Shown: positions 43,231 through 55,290 of the stretch, piece after piece
How the letters are laid out: each line of letters starts with the position of its first letter
Numbering within the stretch: position 1 is the first letter of the stretch
Assembly: GCF_026212465.1 (NCBI RefSeq)
Contig: NC_080060.1
Location: 14,257,513 to 14,321,512 of the forward strand
Source: Amaranthus tricolor
Taxonomy: Eukaryota; Streptophyta; Magnoliopsida; Caryophyllales; Amaranthaceae
Length of the DNA: 64,000 nucleotides
Direction of reading: 5' to 3'
Program-made: the position numbers and the translations under genes
Notes under the pieces: model-generated
What the model was told of the DNA's origin: nothing
Database searches by the model: none
What the model saw: only the letters and a program-made list of their open reading frames with translations

Positions 43231-43992
43231 TGTTATGAATGGTATGTGTGACTTGAGTGCACAAGTTAAAGTGTGTAATCATGTGTGTGACTCTTGGTTT
43301 ATGGAATGCAAATGGATGTAATTATGTGGTGAGTATTCATGATGAATTATGGGTGTTAATGAAGATTAATGAAGAAGAAGAAGGGACTTGATTTATGGTA
43401 GCTCGATCAGAATTCTGACAGAAGGATTAGAAAGGTCGCTCGACCTACCCGCTCGACCGAGCGAGTCATTTTGGTAGGTCGAGCGGTCGGACAGAATGCT
43501 CCAGATGCTGCTGATTCTCGCTCGACCGAGCCGCTTGACCGAGCGAGCTCCCTGTTTCGGTTGAGCGGATCCTCTGATATGCATGGGATGCTAGTTTTCG
43601 ACCTTTCAAGTTCTTGGAGTTATTTCATATTATTCATTACTCAATATTAACTATGTATTTAAGTGAGCTATTGATATTCTAGTATCTAGTACTATATATA
43701 GGGCTCTCATACTCACACATCAAATATCATGAAACACAACCCCTAAGCCAAACACATAGCCTTTTGTTTTTATCTCTTACTCAATTGTAATTCTTCATTT
43801 AGAAGTGTTGTTTATACTCATTCCTGATATAATATAAACAGAAACTACACACCACGGAGGACGTAGCCATCATTGGGTGAACCTCCTTAAATCCTTGTGT
43901 CTCTTTTGTTTAGTTTACATTGTCAAACGTTGTTTTGTTCATTGTTGTTTGTATCATTCTTAGCATCGTAATGGTTTTGGCAAACGTTTTCA
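43231..43992 (+). repeat. 3' LTR of plus-strand Tork-type element
   Basis: Begins TGTTATGAATGGTATGTG and ends CAAACGTTTTCA (762 bp). The TATA-like CTATATATAG is at 43692-43701. GCTCGACCGAGCG motifs lie at 43436-43567, with one more copy than in the 5' LTR. Confidence 0.9.
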
Positions 43993-46850
43993 AGGAGTGT
44001 GAGAATGTTGATGCACAATGGTTAACTGATGATGATGGAGATAGAATATTTGGTGGTTCATGCTAAGTTGATAGATATAATTTGGGTGATGATAACGATC
44101 TTTAAGTAACTACCACAGGAGGAACTAATGGTGATGATGAAAGCTTTGGATATGATGAGTGCTGACAGTTAAAGTAAATTTTATTTTAAATCTTTAAGTA
44201 ATGTGTATTTGGATTATTTTGAAACTTGTATTTTGATATTGGCTTTTGCTAGTATCTTTGTTTTTTGTTTTTTTGTTGACTATGGTTCACTAATGTATTC
44301 TTTATGTGTATGTGTTCTAAATATATTGTGAGTAGTGTATATCTTATATTTATAGATACATTTTGTCATTTCATAAAGCAAAAAGAAACCGAAATAATAT
44401 TAAAAAAGGAATACATATATTTTTTAAAAAAACTTTAGCAAAATTTTATGAAAGTGTAGGTGTTTTTAATTTTTTTTTATATTGAAAATGATCAAAGACT
44501 AAACATAGTCATACTATAACTTGTTATTTCTGCAAAATTGTATGATCTGATCCTAGAATCCGATCCAACGACCCAATCCCGTTACTTGTTTCGATCCCAC
44601 GTAGAATCCAGATCCTGACTACCTTGATAGAAACCATAAATTTACAAACCAAGTCACATGCTTTGAGTCTCCATTACAAAGTTTGGATGTGTGCATTGTA
44701 AGTCAACAATGGTTGAGCATCAGGCGGATGAATCATTTTTCCATCATCATTGTGGTGCTCTGCGTGCCACCTAATATGACTAGTAGTTGCCTCTGATGTA
44801 TACAATCATTGTAATCTGGAGCCAAGAGGTAAATACTTAAATTGTTTTCGTGAAACCTTATCACCATTATTATTTCTTCTTTGCCTAAAAGTTTCATAGA
44901 TATAAAAAGAATTTGCATTTGCATTGTTCCCTCAAAATATCATACACTAGATAGGACAACAATCTATCTTCTCAACGGGTAATCAAAGAACTACAAGGTA
45001 CAAAACTTGTAGTAAAACCTCTCAAGAATGTGATAGTCCGTCTTAAGGTTTGCTAGTGAATTGACCAATCATTAACATCTTAGTGTGATTCTTACAACTT
45101 TGGTATAATGGCACGTGTACCGGTGGTTTATTATCTACCGGTACAAAATAGGACTATGGGGAAGAAACTGATGGTAAGTGTTTGGGAAAGCACTAGCAGT
45201 TTCATCATACGCTATCTGTGAGTAAGGATTTGGATCGTTCGACAATATTTTCCATACCCCTCTAACATCCGAAGTTAATCCTAGCTCTGAGTAATAATGA
45301 TAGTTCCACTCATAGTAATTTTCAATAAAAACCTTTCTGAATATATGTCCACTTATTCATCTGGTTCCCTTTAAAACGATTTTTTCACTTATTATAAGGA
45401 CATATAATCTCAAAAGTCAAACTATTTTTCCGAGAAAAATCCAAAATCTCTTCCAAACGTCTCATAAATCTAAAACTAAAATTTCGATTTTTTCTTCTCA
45501 TAAATTATTTGTTGTGGGCGACGAGTTGGCGACAAAACCTTATCGTCGCCCTTTTGTAGAAAACATAAATAAATAAATAAACAAAAGTAAATGCAAACGA
45601 ATGACATACGACCATCGTTGAGTTGTCACCAACTCTTGTTGAAAAGAAAAAAAAAATATAATCAGGCAACGGGTGGACGACCATGTTGTCATCGCCTTTT
45701 GGACGTTGCCAAAATTAAATGTTTTTTTGTAATGTAATAAAAAAAAATTTATTAAATATTATGTACAATCTTAAATTTGTCCATAAAAGTAAGTGATATC
45801 ATTAAAAAATAGGAATAAAACATCAATTATCAGATCACTTTATAATTCTAACCCTTGAAGAGTATTATCTAATACATTCTCATTTACAAAGCAAACAAAC
45901 AATTCTTAAAACTTTTCATGCAAGACAAGTAACTTTTCAGTTTTGTAATATAATCCCTAGACTTCAAAATCAATTAAGATAACAAATAAAAATTTTATCT
46001 TAATGAGAGATATTTATCTTAAATACCTGTCTCAAATGAACAATTCATACAAAAGTATTCCGCAATATTGAATAGTAGTATGTGAAGACTTTATGCACAA
46101 ATTGACGGATGTAGATTGAAAAGTTGGTTTATGCGTCTAAAGTATATCATTTCATCTGCTCTTACCTCATTAGTTAAAGTTATGACCTTGGTTCATCCTT
46201 CATTGTTTCAGACTTTCAGTGTTAGTTAAAGTTATAAAACTGAAATTTAATGCGCAGAATTGATGTTGAAATATGTTGGGGTCCTTTTTCTTGCTCACAT
46301 ATGTATTATAAGACAACCAAACTTATTATATCAAACAAAATTTTCAATAATTTGCTCAAATTCATACGGAACTAATTTGAATTGAATTGGATCTGAAAGC
46401 AACTCTATTAATAAATAAGTGATGATTATCGTATAGCATAAAAAGGAAAAGTTAATTCATCTCAGTTTGGGTGATTATGGGTCGACATCAACTAGATCCA
46501 ATCCTAGACTTATTAATTTTGAGTAGATGTAGACTAATACAAATTGAAAATTTTGAGCTTAAGTTTATACCCATCAAGTCTAATCCATTTAGGATTCTAT
46601 TAAGTCTAAATTGAACTATAAATCGCATCTAGGTTTCAAATTAATATAAATTTGGATAGGGGTGTTTATAATTGGATACCGAATCAATCTGGATCCGAAA
46701 ATTCGATTATCTAGCTTTTCCAATAGTGAAAATCATGATTCAATTTCGATCCGATTTTTAAATTTTTATTTATTTTTTTGACTTGTTTTTTAAAATAAAA
46801 TTCCCTTTTTATACATATAAATCTTTAACCTCACTTCGCATTTTTGTTTT
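43993..46850. other. AT-rich intergenic sequence with unidentified remnants
   Basis: 43993-44163 keeps a broken acidic reading frame (DAQWLTDDDGDRIFGGS, later GDDESFGYDE) that could be the tail of an old DNA-transposon or host gene. I cannot name it. At 45517-45550 GGCGACGAG and TCGTCGCC form a short inverted repeat. AGGGGTGTTTATAATTGGATACCG at about 46656 resembles the end of a plant hAT element, without a found partner. Nothing else is recognised in 2.9 kb. Confidence 0.35.
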
Positions 46851-47266
46851 AGGAAAAATTTCCTAAAATAAGCCAATCTTTTCATGATTTTCCTACAATA
46901 TTTCAACCTATTAATTAATCATGAATAAGCCCAATTTTAGAGGGTATTTTCCTAGAGTAAACCTAGTAACCTAATAATTTTGTATAGTAAGTTTAATTTT
47001 TTTAAAAAAAATTTAAAATAAAATGTTGAAAAAAAATTTGATTTTTATGTTATTTAGAATTTTTTATGTTAATTTTAATTTTTTTTCTAATTTTACATTA
47101 ATTTTAGTGTACTTTTTTGGTGAATTACCTACTATAGTAGGTCATCGGTTACCCAAGTTTACTGTAGGAAAATAATCTCTAAAGTTGGGATTATTTATAG
47201 TTAATTAATAGGTGGGATTATTACAGGAAATCATGAGAAGGTTAGATTATTCTAGGTAATTTTTCC
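46851..47266. mobile_element. Foldback MITE with terminal inverted repeats of about 115 bp
   Basis: The left arm starts AGGAAAAATTTCCTAAAATA and the right arm ends TCTAGGTAATTTTTCCT. Inside, CTTTTCATGATTTTCCT pairs with AGGAAATCATGAGAAGG, and ACCTATTAATTAA pairs with TTAATTAATAGGT. The middle is AT-rich and non-coding. The T-rich flanks (TTTTGTTTT and TTCTTTTAT) are too alike by composition to prove a duplication. Long arms suggest a Mutator-like origin, but this is a guess. Confidence 0.8.
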
Positions 47267-47579
47267 TTTCTTTTATAAATGCTTATTTTTTAAAAGTTTG
47301 AAAACAAATCATTTTGGGATGTGGTTGGATATTCAAAAGTATAAATTAATAAACAATAAATTAATTATGAACCTTAGTTATATTTGAGAATTGTACATAT
47401 TAGTAAATTCAACAATCTAAACAAAATTTTTTAATAAAAAAATACTCTTTTTATTCCTTAAAATAAAGTTAGTGAAAGATATGTGGAGACTATAAACATT
47501 ATTACAATATTAAGATGAAAAAGAAAAAGGTTAATTTTTTATAAGTGTATTATTTTACACTTATTGCCCTTCTTTGTAG
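47267..47579. other. AT-rich intergenic sequence
   Basis: About 310 bp with no recognisable feature. Confidence 0.4.
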
Positions 47580-48412
47580 TTTATCAAGATTTTTGGTTAG
47601 CGTTTTGAGGTTGAATATGGTCGTGATTTGCTCATTTGAGTTCAATTGTCATTATATGACTTTTGCACTTTAATGATGATGTTTGAGTATATTCAAGCAT
47701 GTTTCTAACCATTTTGGTTCTCTACCAAGTCTATCAAGCTTCATTTATACATCATTGCATGCTCGCACTCCATTCCGTAGACCATGATGGCTTTCATCAA
47801 AGTTACGGGAAGTTTGAAGGTCATTTAATGAGATATCCAGTAATAAGGAGGTTTCATGCACAAGTCTTGGGAGAAATTGTCATAGCTTTGGTCGAAGCTG
47901 TGTGTAATGCATGTTCTAAAACTTGCTGATGGATGCCTTGGGTGAGACAACAGCAACAGTAGTTTCGGTCGAGACTGACCAGATTCGAGTGACACTGGGC
48001 CAGCTTCCTGCGAGACTGGCTGTAACTGCTGCTCCTCCGTTTTCTTCGTTCGACTTGTAATTCCTATCATATATATACTATTTTTTTTAGTTTTTTTTAA
48101 GAGGTTATCGTTTATCATAGTTTAGAACCCTAATCCTTTTTATCCTTTTGTTAATTATGCTTTAATCTTTAAATTAAATTCTTGTTTTTATCTTTATGTA
48201 ATTTCCATCTTTCATCATTGTTAAACTTTGTTTTCTCCATTGAAATTTCTTATTTGCAATTTATGGTTTTTATTCTTCTTTCTCCATTAAAACTTCAATT
48301 ATCAAAGTATCATTGCTCTTCAATCTCTTAATTATATTTGTTATTATTGTTTATGTTTGTTATTAAAGTTAATTGTTTTCATGAATCTAATTAGTGAGTA
48401 GTTTTCTTTTGA
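47580..48412 (+). repeat. Possible Tat/Athila-like LTR fragment
   Basis: The style of the sequence matches plant Tat/Athila LTRs: a GC-richer block with TTTCGGTCGAGACTG, ATTCGAGTGACACTGGG and TGCGAGACTGG (47956-48020), a TATATATACT box at about 48071, GAACCCTAATCC, T-rich downstream words and ATCTAATTAGTGAGTAG near the end. It does not align with the LTR at 27779-29388, and no second LTR or primer site is seen. The hAT element begins just after it. Confidence 0.35.
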
Positions 48413-48871
48413 AAACCATCCCAGAATCGGAATCGTCCACGATAGGTTCCAAACTGGCCTGAACCGCAAAACCGTGAAACCGTCGGAAAAAGCCGCCAGA
48501 ACCAGATCAAAGAACCCGGAACCGATTCACTCAGACCGCTGTTCCAAGGAATCGCCCCGAAACCATGAACCACACCGAACCAGTTTACCCAACTCAACGG
48601 TTCTTTGGAACGGGTCCAACAAATTAGCCGTTAACTAGCCATTCAGAATTGTTTTATAAATACGGACACTTTCAATCATTTTCATTCACAATTTTTCTCA
48701 TCTTCTCATCTCTCTCTACTTAATTACTTAATTACGCAATTATTCTCTTCATTACATAATTAGTCTTTAATAATTTCTTAATTACATAATTAGTTTCTTA
48801 ATTATTTCTTAATCATATTATTATTTGAATATTATCATGTCTTCATTTTTTGAAAAAATCATCTAAAAAAG

Positions 48872-50742
48872 TGTAATGTCCGAAATATTTTTTAACAAAA
48901 TAATAAAATTAAATAAAATTAAAGACTGAAAAATAAATAACTAATAATGTACAGTCTAGAAAATTAAATTAAAAAAATAAATTTGTTAAAAAAAACTAAG
49001 TAACACAATTTTTTATTAAAAAAAAGAAAATTAAGTTTAAAATAAATAAATAAATAAAATAAGATAAATTAGTAAAAACTAAAATTTACAAAAAAAAAAT
49101 CAAATTAAACTTAGAAACCCAATATATGTTTACTCTCAAAAAAATTTCAAAACTTTCATCCCCCACTTCCTAATAAAACTTCCTAATTTCTCCATTTCTT
49201 TACCCTCTTCCCATCTAATTCTATTAACTATCACATTTTACAACTATAAATTAAACCATTTTACTCTTTAACTCATTCATTACTTTCAATTTTCTTTCTT
49301 CTTCTTCGTATTCTTTTTCTTTCATCAATCATTTGGCTTTCTTTACATGTATTATTATATATTACTTTTTCTCCTTTATAGTATTTTTCAATCTTTAGCC
49401 ATTTTATATGTACAAATTACAAACAACTATTATACTTTAGACGTCAGATTCGTAAGGGAAGGTTGATAAGAGCGTAAATATATTATAAACTCATTTCACA
49501 AGGTAATTCTCAATGTCCTTTCAATTAGATTATCCTGTTAGCCGTTAGTGTTTATGTACTAAGTGATAATTAATGTGTTTAAAAGTGATGTGTGATTTCG
49601 TATGATATTATACTTTATATGTTAAATTCTCAAATGATATTTAATACTATTTTGTCAAATTTTAATCTATAATTTTATTATTTTGGTGAAATTTATAATA
49701 TTATTTCAATAATGATTATTTTTAAATGCGGTTAAATTTGAAAGAGAATTATTTATAATTTTGATTCCTGTTGCCACCAAGTGATGTTAAAATCGTGATT
49801 TGGCAAATGAAATTTCAATTCGATATTCTTGGGATATATTTTTAATTGTGAAAATTAATGATCATAAATAAATTATATAATATATGTTTGTGTGATCACC
49901 ACTAATTATTAAAATATATTAAATTACGTAAATTGAAACAAGAGGGAAATAAAACTCTTATATTTGTTATGATTCAAGTATAAGGGTGATGAACACGTTG
50001 CCCTGTTTGGTTAGTATAGCTGCCGACATATATTTTTATTTCTCATACTTGATACGATGTTTGGTCTTCCTTCTATTTGTTGTGATTAAAGTAGAAGGTG
50101 TATGTACACTAAGGTCACCTAAGACTACTCTACTAGCCTTGAATTATTTGGGGTGGCGACCTCTTCATGAGTAGGTATTGGGATAAAGGCTCGGTCAACT
50201 GGCATTCTTGTTCCCTCAAATTAATAATTAGATATATGTGTTTGTCATCATTAACTATCAAATTAATTAATTGGTTGATGTGATATTATATTGTTTCCAC
50301 AAATTGATTTTTTTTAAGTCAGTTATATATTATGTTTTAAAATTATTTTCAACTCGATTATATTTTATTTTCCTAAATTATTTTCAAACTTAACTGTTTT
50401 ATGGGATAAAGTTGGAAAAATTACTCAATTTTCTTATTCTGGGAGTTTTTCCCTTGTCTTTCTTGCATTTTTATTTTTACAGGTTATTGATCACGTGGGG
50501 TTCGTGGAGTGCGGTTCACCTAGATAATTATTTTTTGTTAGTAGTCATGTATTAAAATTTCACTTTCAGTTGTAAGAATTGTTTAATGTTTAATTATATA
50601 AAATTATTTTATAGTTGTTTAGCCTTATATTTATTTCTTATCAGAAATAGATGTGGCAGTAACGCTATCATGATTAGGTTTTAGTTTATGTTTTTCCATA
50701 AAAATCCTATTTAAAATTTGACCTGATTATGGGAGTGTTTCA
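48872..50742 (+). mobile_element. Solo LTR (1871 bp) inside the hAT transposase gene
   Basis: Begins TGTAATGTCCGAAAT and ends GGGAGTGTTTCA. The flanks AAAAG (48867-48871) and CAAAG (50743-50747) are a 5-bp duplication with one mismatch. Removing it rejoins FFEKII with KVTKVAKSS of the transposase. It has no internal region or primer site. The start resembles long Ty3 LTRs. The small ORF at 49986-50174 has no recognisable features. Confidence 0.75.
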
Positions 50743-51343
50743 CAAAGTTACTAAAGTCGCAAAATCATCGGGAGGTTCTAGCTCCAAAAGAAAGGTCACT
50801 TCAACTCCGTCATTGTCAATAACATCTTCGGTTAGTAATTGTGATCCAACTTATCAAGAAAGAATACCACAAAGAATTAGACGATTATGTAGAAGAAATG
50901 GAAAATGAAACAAAAATTGAAGAAGAAGAAGAGGAACCAACGAACCCTATTGGTATAATTAGATCTCGAAAATCATCAACGAGATCACAAGAATTACAAC
51001 AACAACAACAACAACAATAACAATAACAAGCTCGTGGTAAACAAGTCAATTTTCAAAGTGTCGGTTAGTTTTATAATTTTATTCTTCAAATTAATTAAAT
51101 TTTAAATTATTATTTATTTATATATTGTGGTATTTGAGTATGTCTTTATGTTTAAATTTAGATGAAGAGAAACCAGTAAGATAACCTTTTTAGAAAATGC
51201 CACCTCAAAAGGATAGAGTTGTTTTACATGTGTAGTCATATTTATCAAAGCAACCAACCAACAATCCGGATGTTTTCTTATGCACTAGTCAAATTGTGAA
51301 AGTCAAGGGGTAAAATCATTAGTTTCATGCAATTTCTGCAAAG

Positions 51344-51439
51344 GTAAATACTTTTTAAGTTTTGATAAATGATATTTATATTTTCTAAATTAAGAATGTA
51401 TTAAAAATTCATTTGTTGTGCTTTGTGAATACGTGTTAG
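51344..51439 (+). other. Intron within the BED zinc finger of the hAT transposase
   Basis: CAAAG|GTAAATAC at the left and ACGTGTTAG|GTGGTGG at the right. Joining the exons gives FCKGGGTRSLNKHL, a continuous zinc finger reading. The intron is AT-rich and 96 bp, typical for plants. Confidence 0.6.
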
Positions 51440-53705
51440 GTGGTGGTACAAGATCTTTGAACAAACATTTAGCAAACAAACATGGTCACAAAAAAAACTA
51501 ATGCAACAAGCGGCAGCGGAACCAAAAGTGGAAGCCGATAGTGGACAATGGAAATCCCCGGCGGAGGTATGCCAGCTTAATATAATAGTAATGAAATCAT
51601 TGATGAATAAATTCCTATGAGTAGCCATTTAACCATGGTGAAAGTAAGGCTTGTGAATATTACACTAGAAAAACTTTGCAACACAATATAGAGTGATCTC
51701 TACGAGCACTCTTAAACGGTGCACAATAAAATTATATCAACTAAATCATTATGAATCATGAGAAATAATCTTTTAATGGTAGGGTTAGCATAACAACTGA
51801 TATTTAGTCTGCTCCTCCACATTCAAAACCTTATTTGTGTGTAATTGCACATTAGATAGGTCATTACTAATTAGTTTAAAAAAGAATAATTGGTTTTAAG
51901 TTAATGCCTAAAAAACATACTGGTAATAACATAAAATATAGATTAATATAGATATGTAAAGAATGAAACTTGTTAGATAAAATATTTTGTTGTTCTCGGA
52001 TAACGCAACTGCCAACATTACATACATTGAACTTTTGTATAACGAACCAATTTTCAATTTTATCCTTGGTGGTAGATTAATGCACATACGTTGTTGTGAT
52101 TATATTATTAACTTATCATGCCAAGTAGGTATAAAATAATTAAGACCATTATGGACATAAAAAAGTATATTGGTCGTTAGAAACCCCGACACGTTGGGGC
52201 TCGACCCATGATCTACTAAAGTGACTATTGTATATTGTCCTGTTATAACACAACTGTATAGTGAGTGCATGGATAGCCGTATAAGTAATGGAACATAGGA
52301 ATTAGCTATAGACGTACAAAAAATATTAGAAGCGTATGACCACGCAACTAAGATTTTTTCATATGTTTACGAACTAAGTCGATTCTTTCATTACTATTTT
52401 TTTCCATCTACTTAACCATTCGCATGATGATACTAATAATTTTTTAAAGTGGATTCTTGCATATGTAGTGGATAAATGGAAGACATATTTTATTGTTTTT
52501 CTTCATATTTATGGAATCGCGATAATTTTAGACTCGTGTTTTAAGACGGAAAATCTTACTAATTTAATAGAATTTTATTACCAATCATTTAATCGTCCAC
52601 ATAGTGATGTACATAACTATGTTGGAAACTGCAAAAAGCTTTTAGCAGAACTTATGATTACTATTCTAGTGTATATAACTTAAGTCACGATACGTTTAGG
52701 TGTTCTAGTGTCTCGGTACGTCCCACTTATTATAATCCAATAGTAGCTAACATAATAAGCCAAGATGATAGTTTTGTAGGGCCATTTTCTTCCTCACCCT
52801 CCACTTTATTTAGAACTAGATAATTATCTTAAACATCACTTTGAGATTGAACAAGATAGTTTTAATATTTTAGAATGATGGAAAGAAAAATCAATAAAAT
52901 TCCCCGTATTATCATAATTGCAAAGGATAATCTTGCAATTCTTGCTTTCACTATTGTGTCAGAGTTTGCTTTTAGTTCAGGTAAAAGAATTCTTGATGAA
53001 AAAAGATCTTGTCTTACTCCACATACTATTCAAATATTTGTTTTCAAGAAAGATTAGGATCAAGCAGAGGTCCGAACACAAAAACTCAAGAATGATGATG
53101 ATCAATGGATGATGATGGATACATCTGCATCATCATCTGGAGGGGAGGTAGTGAAAGCATCGGACCAACAAGATGATGATGATGAAGAAGAATCGAATCA
53201 TGAATATCAAACATCGATCAATTAACCTTCAACAACTACAAATAAAAGGTATGACAAAGAACTATGTGAGCTTTGTTCCTTCGGGATATGTAGGCAGCTT
53301 AGCATTCCTTTGGGATATGAGGTTCAAGTCTATTTTCTCCCTCTTTTTTTTATTAACCATGTTTATTTTTTTTATTAATTTAGGTTTTTTTCCTTCTTTT
53401 TAGTAAATATTTTAATAACAATGACAATCAATGAATTTCGCTAGTAATCAAGTAATCAACAAAGGTACGTCCACATTATTATAGTATATTTATATTATAT
53501 TTAAAGCAAAAATAAGAATGAAACTGATGGTCCAACCAGCCCAACCCGAGAGTTGGAACCACCGGAACCGCCTCCTGAACCATCAAGGAACCGTTTTGGA
53601 ACCGCTTGGAACCCAAAACGTTCAAATCAGTATCCAAATGGAACCAGAACCAGGTGGAGCCGGAACCGTGACGAAACCGGCCCAACCCGAATTGTATCAG
53701 TAGTC

Positions 53706-54720
53706 TGATCCAATATCCTTAGAAACATCGTGTAAACAAATAATCTCATTGAAATAAGCTTCTCCCAACTCCTCAATTCATGCTTTTTTATAGGTATAAA
53801 CCGAGCAATCATGGTCGACCTTTCCACAATAACCCATATAGATATATTTCAAACTCTTATGATCATTAAAGAACTTACACGACCATGCATATAATGACTT
53901 CATATTTTTAGCAAAAACACAACCACAGCAAATTCGAGATTGTGAGTAGGATAATTCCTTGCATGATAACTTCAAACAATAACTTTCCCATGTTGTATTA
54001 AGACACCCCCTAACCCATCCTTCGATGCATCATTATATACTTTAAACTTATATATACCTTCAAGAGGTAACGTGAAAACTATATAAATTTTCAAGCTTTA
54101 TTTTTAATGCTTTAAAAGATTTTTCACATTCCTCGAAATATTTGAACTTGATGTCCTTCCTATTTTGTTTGGTCAAAAGCAAGGTTTCACAAATCTCTTG
54201 CAATAACCAGTAAGACCCAAAAATTTCCAAACCTCCGACACACATATATTTTTTTTTACCTTATTCAAATCATGATAATCAATACATAAACATATACTCC
54301 TGTTTACTTTTCATACGAGAGAAGTAGCTTATGGAGAGACATTAGGTCTAATGAAATCCTTATCTATTAACTCTTACAATTGAGTTTACAACACTTGATA
54401 TGGAGTGGCGCTCTTCTGCTGCATTTTTCTCATTTTTAAAGCTGACATAATTTCAATTCTTTTTGCACAACCACACCAAAATTTGATATTCTCCTCTTAT
54501 GGGTCCCAACAACACAATCCTTTAGTGTCAGTAATAAAATGTGGCATAACATTCTGAGATTCAGTCGATACCGAGAACGACATCAAACTCGATCATTGGA
54601 AATTTGTCAAGGTCAACTTGTATTTCACAGACAAAAGGTAGTACAGATATATCCTTAAATGTTCTATTATAAGGATATTTTTTCTGGGAGAGTAGTAGGA
54701 GTCCTTACTACTAAGGTAGC
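53706..54720 (-). pseudogene. Ty3-type pol remnant, minus strand
   Basis: Read on the minus strand. Near 54600 CEIQVDLDKFPMIEFDVVLGID resembles the segment after Ty3 protease (the DVILGMDWL region). Near 54245-54060 ECEKSFKALKIKL matches the reverse transcriptase/RNase H junction. At 53975-53778 NDHKSLKYIY matches the FTDHKSLKY motif of RNase H. Large parts in between, including the catalytic core, are missing, and every frame is broken. It is an old fragment and the lineage cannot be set. Confidence 0.6.
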
Positions 54721-54749
54721 AAATAAATCAACTTTCAATTACATTTACA

Positions 54750-55290
54750 GCCCGTTTGGTTGATGGTAATGAAGTAATGGGAATGAAATGTTGTAATGGC
54801 AATAGTAATGAAGGAATGGATATGAGAATTGGTAATGAAGATTCTTTTATTTGGTGTGCATGACTAAAGAATGGTAATGGAAGATAATATTCCATTGATT
54901 GCATTTGGTTGTTAGTAATAAAAAATGGTAATGACTCTTAGTTTCATTATTGTATATTTGTATCTAAAAGCATTATTGTATCTAAATTATTCTAATAATG
55001 ATTCTTTTTTTAATAATAATATTTTTTTGGATAATTACATACATTACCTTTTTTTTCTTCATTATTTTTTTTCTTCAGCTCGAAACAACATTACCTTATT
55101 TTATTACCACAGTAATACTTCATTACCATTACCGCCTAATACCATGTTGTTTGATGGTAATGAAAATGACCCTTTTTGGTAATTTCATTACCTTATTTTA
55201 TTACCATCCATTACCATTGAAAACAACCAAAATTTTCATTACTTAATTTTATTACCATTATCGCCCTCTAATACTATGTACCAAACGGGC
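54750..55290. mobile_element. MITE with GCCCGTTTGGT ends upstream of the PPR gene
   Basis: GCCCGTTTGGT at 54750-54760 and ACCAAACGGGC at 55279-55289 are inverted. The interior is built of variants of ATGGTAATGAA on the left and TTACCATTAC on the right, so much of the element can fold back. GCCCGTTTGG-type ends are common in plant Harbinger (Tourist) and hAT MITEs. No clear target duplication was found. It has no coding sequence and lies about 500 bp before the PPR start codon. Confidence 0.7.

Larger units (their letters stand above)
35445..43992 (+). mobile_element. Tork-type Ty1/Copia retrotransposon, plus strand, interrupted
   Basis: LTRs at 35445-36176 and 43231-43992, primer binding site at 36178, gag, pol and polypurine tract all lie on the plus strand. 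It is of the same wider family as the minus-strand element at 23915-34117: proteins align through gag and pol, and both LTRs carry CTCGACCGAG motifs. A solo LTR occupies 36618-39630 within gag. The bases next to the two LTRs do not match, so there is no clear target duplication, and the 5' LTR start is eroded. Multiple frameshifts, a protease deletion and an altered catalytic motif make it inactive. Confidence 0.9.
48837..53225 (+). pseudogene. hAT-family transposase, broken
   Basis: hAT transposases cut and paste the element using an RNase H-like fold. ATG 48837 gives MSSFFEKII, continuing after the solo LTR at 50743 with KVTKVAKSSGGSSSKRK. A CAA/Glu-rich part follows. The BED-type zinc finger is split by a clear intron (51344-51439, GT..AG): SCNFCK on one side and GGGTRSLNKHLANKHGH on the other. 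The catalytic region shows SDNATANITYIELL (about 51990). 52468-52683 reads DKWKTYFIVFLHIYGIAIILD, the hAT RNase-H-fold segment (DUF4413-like). 52875-53057 carries the dimerisation domain (FAFSSGKRILDEKRSCLTPHTIQ). Numerous stops and frameshifts occur throughout. Confidence 0.82.
48417..53705 (+). mobile_element. Decayed hAT transposon with GGAACC-rich ends, interrupted by a solo LTR
   Basis: Two blocks rich in ACCGGAACC/GGTTCC words (48417-48605 and 53523-53703) bracket a broken hAT transposase. The left block leads into a TATA-like TTATAAATACGG (48654-48665) and a CT-rich leader (48690-48760) before ATG 48837. Words GGAACCG and AACCGG recur on both sides as subterminal repeats. Exact termini and the 8-bp duplication expected for hAT could not be fixed. 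The solo LTR at 48872-50742 splits the start of the transposase gene. Confidence 0.7.

Noticed and set aside
44733..44924. 63-codon minus-strand ORF as a gene remnant
   Set aside because: No motif or homologue recognised, and the neighbouring sequence gives no exon structure.
45517..45720. GGCGAC/GTCGCC words as a hairpin RNA gene or MITE
   Set aside because: The stems are very short and no matching element ends or duplication were found.
47699..47929. 76-codon ORF in the 47.7 kb region
   Set aside because: It sits in a probable LTR fragment and has no recognisable features.
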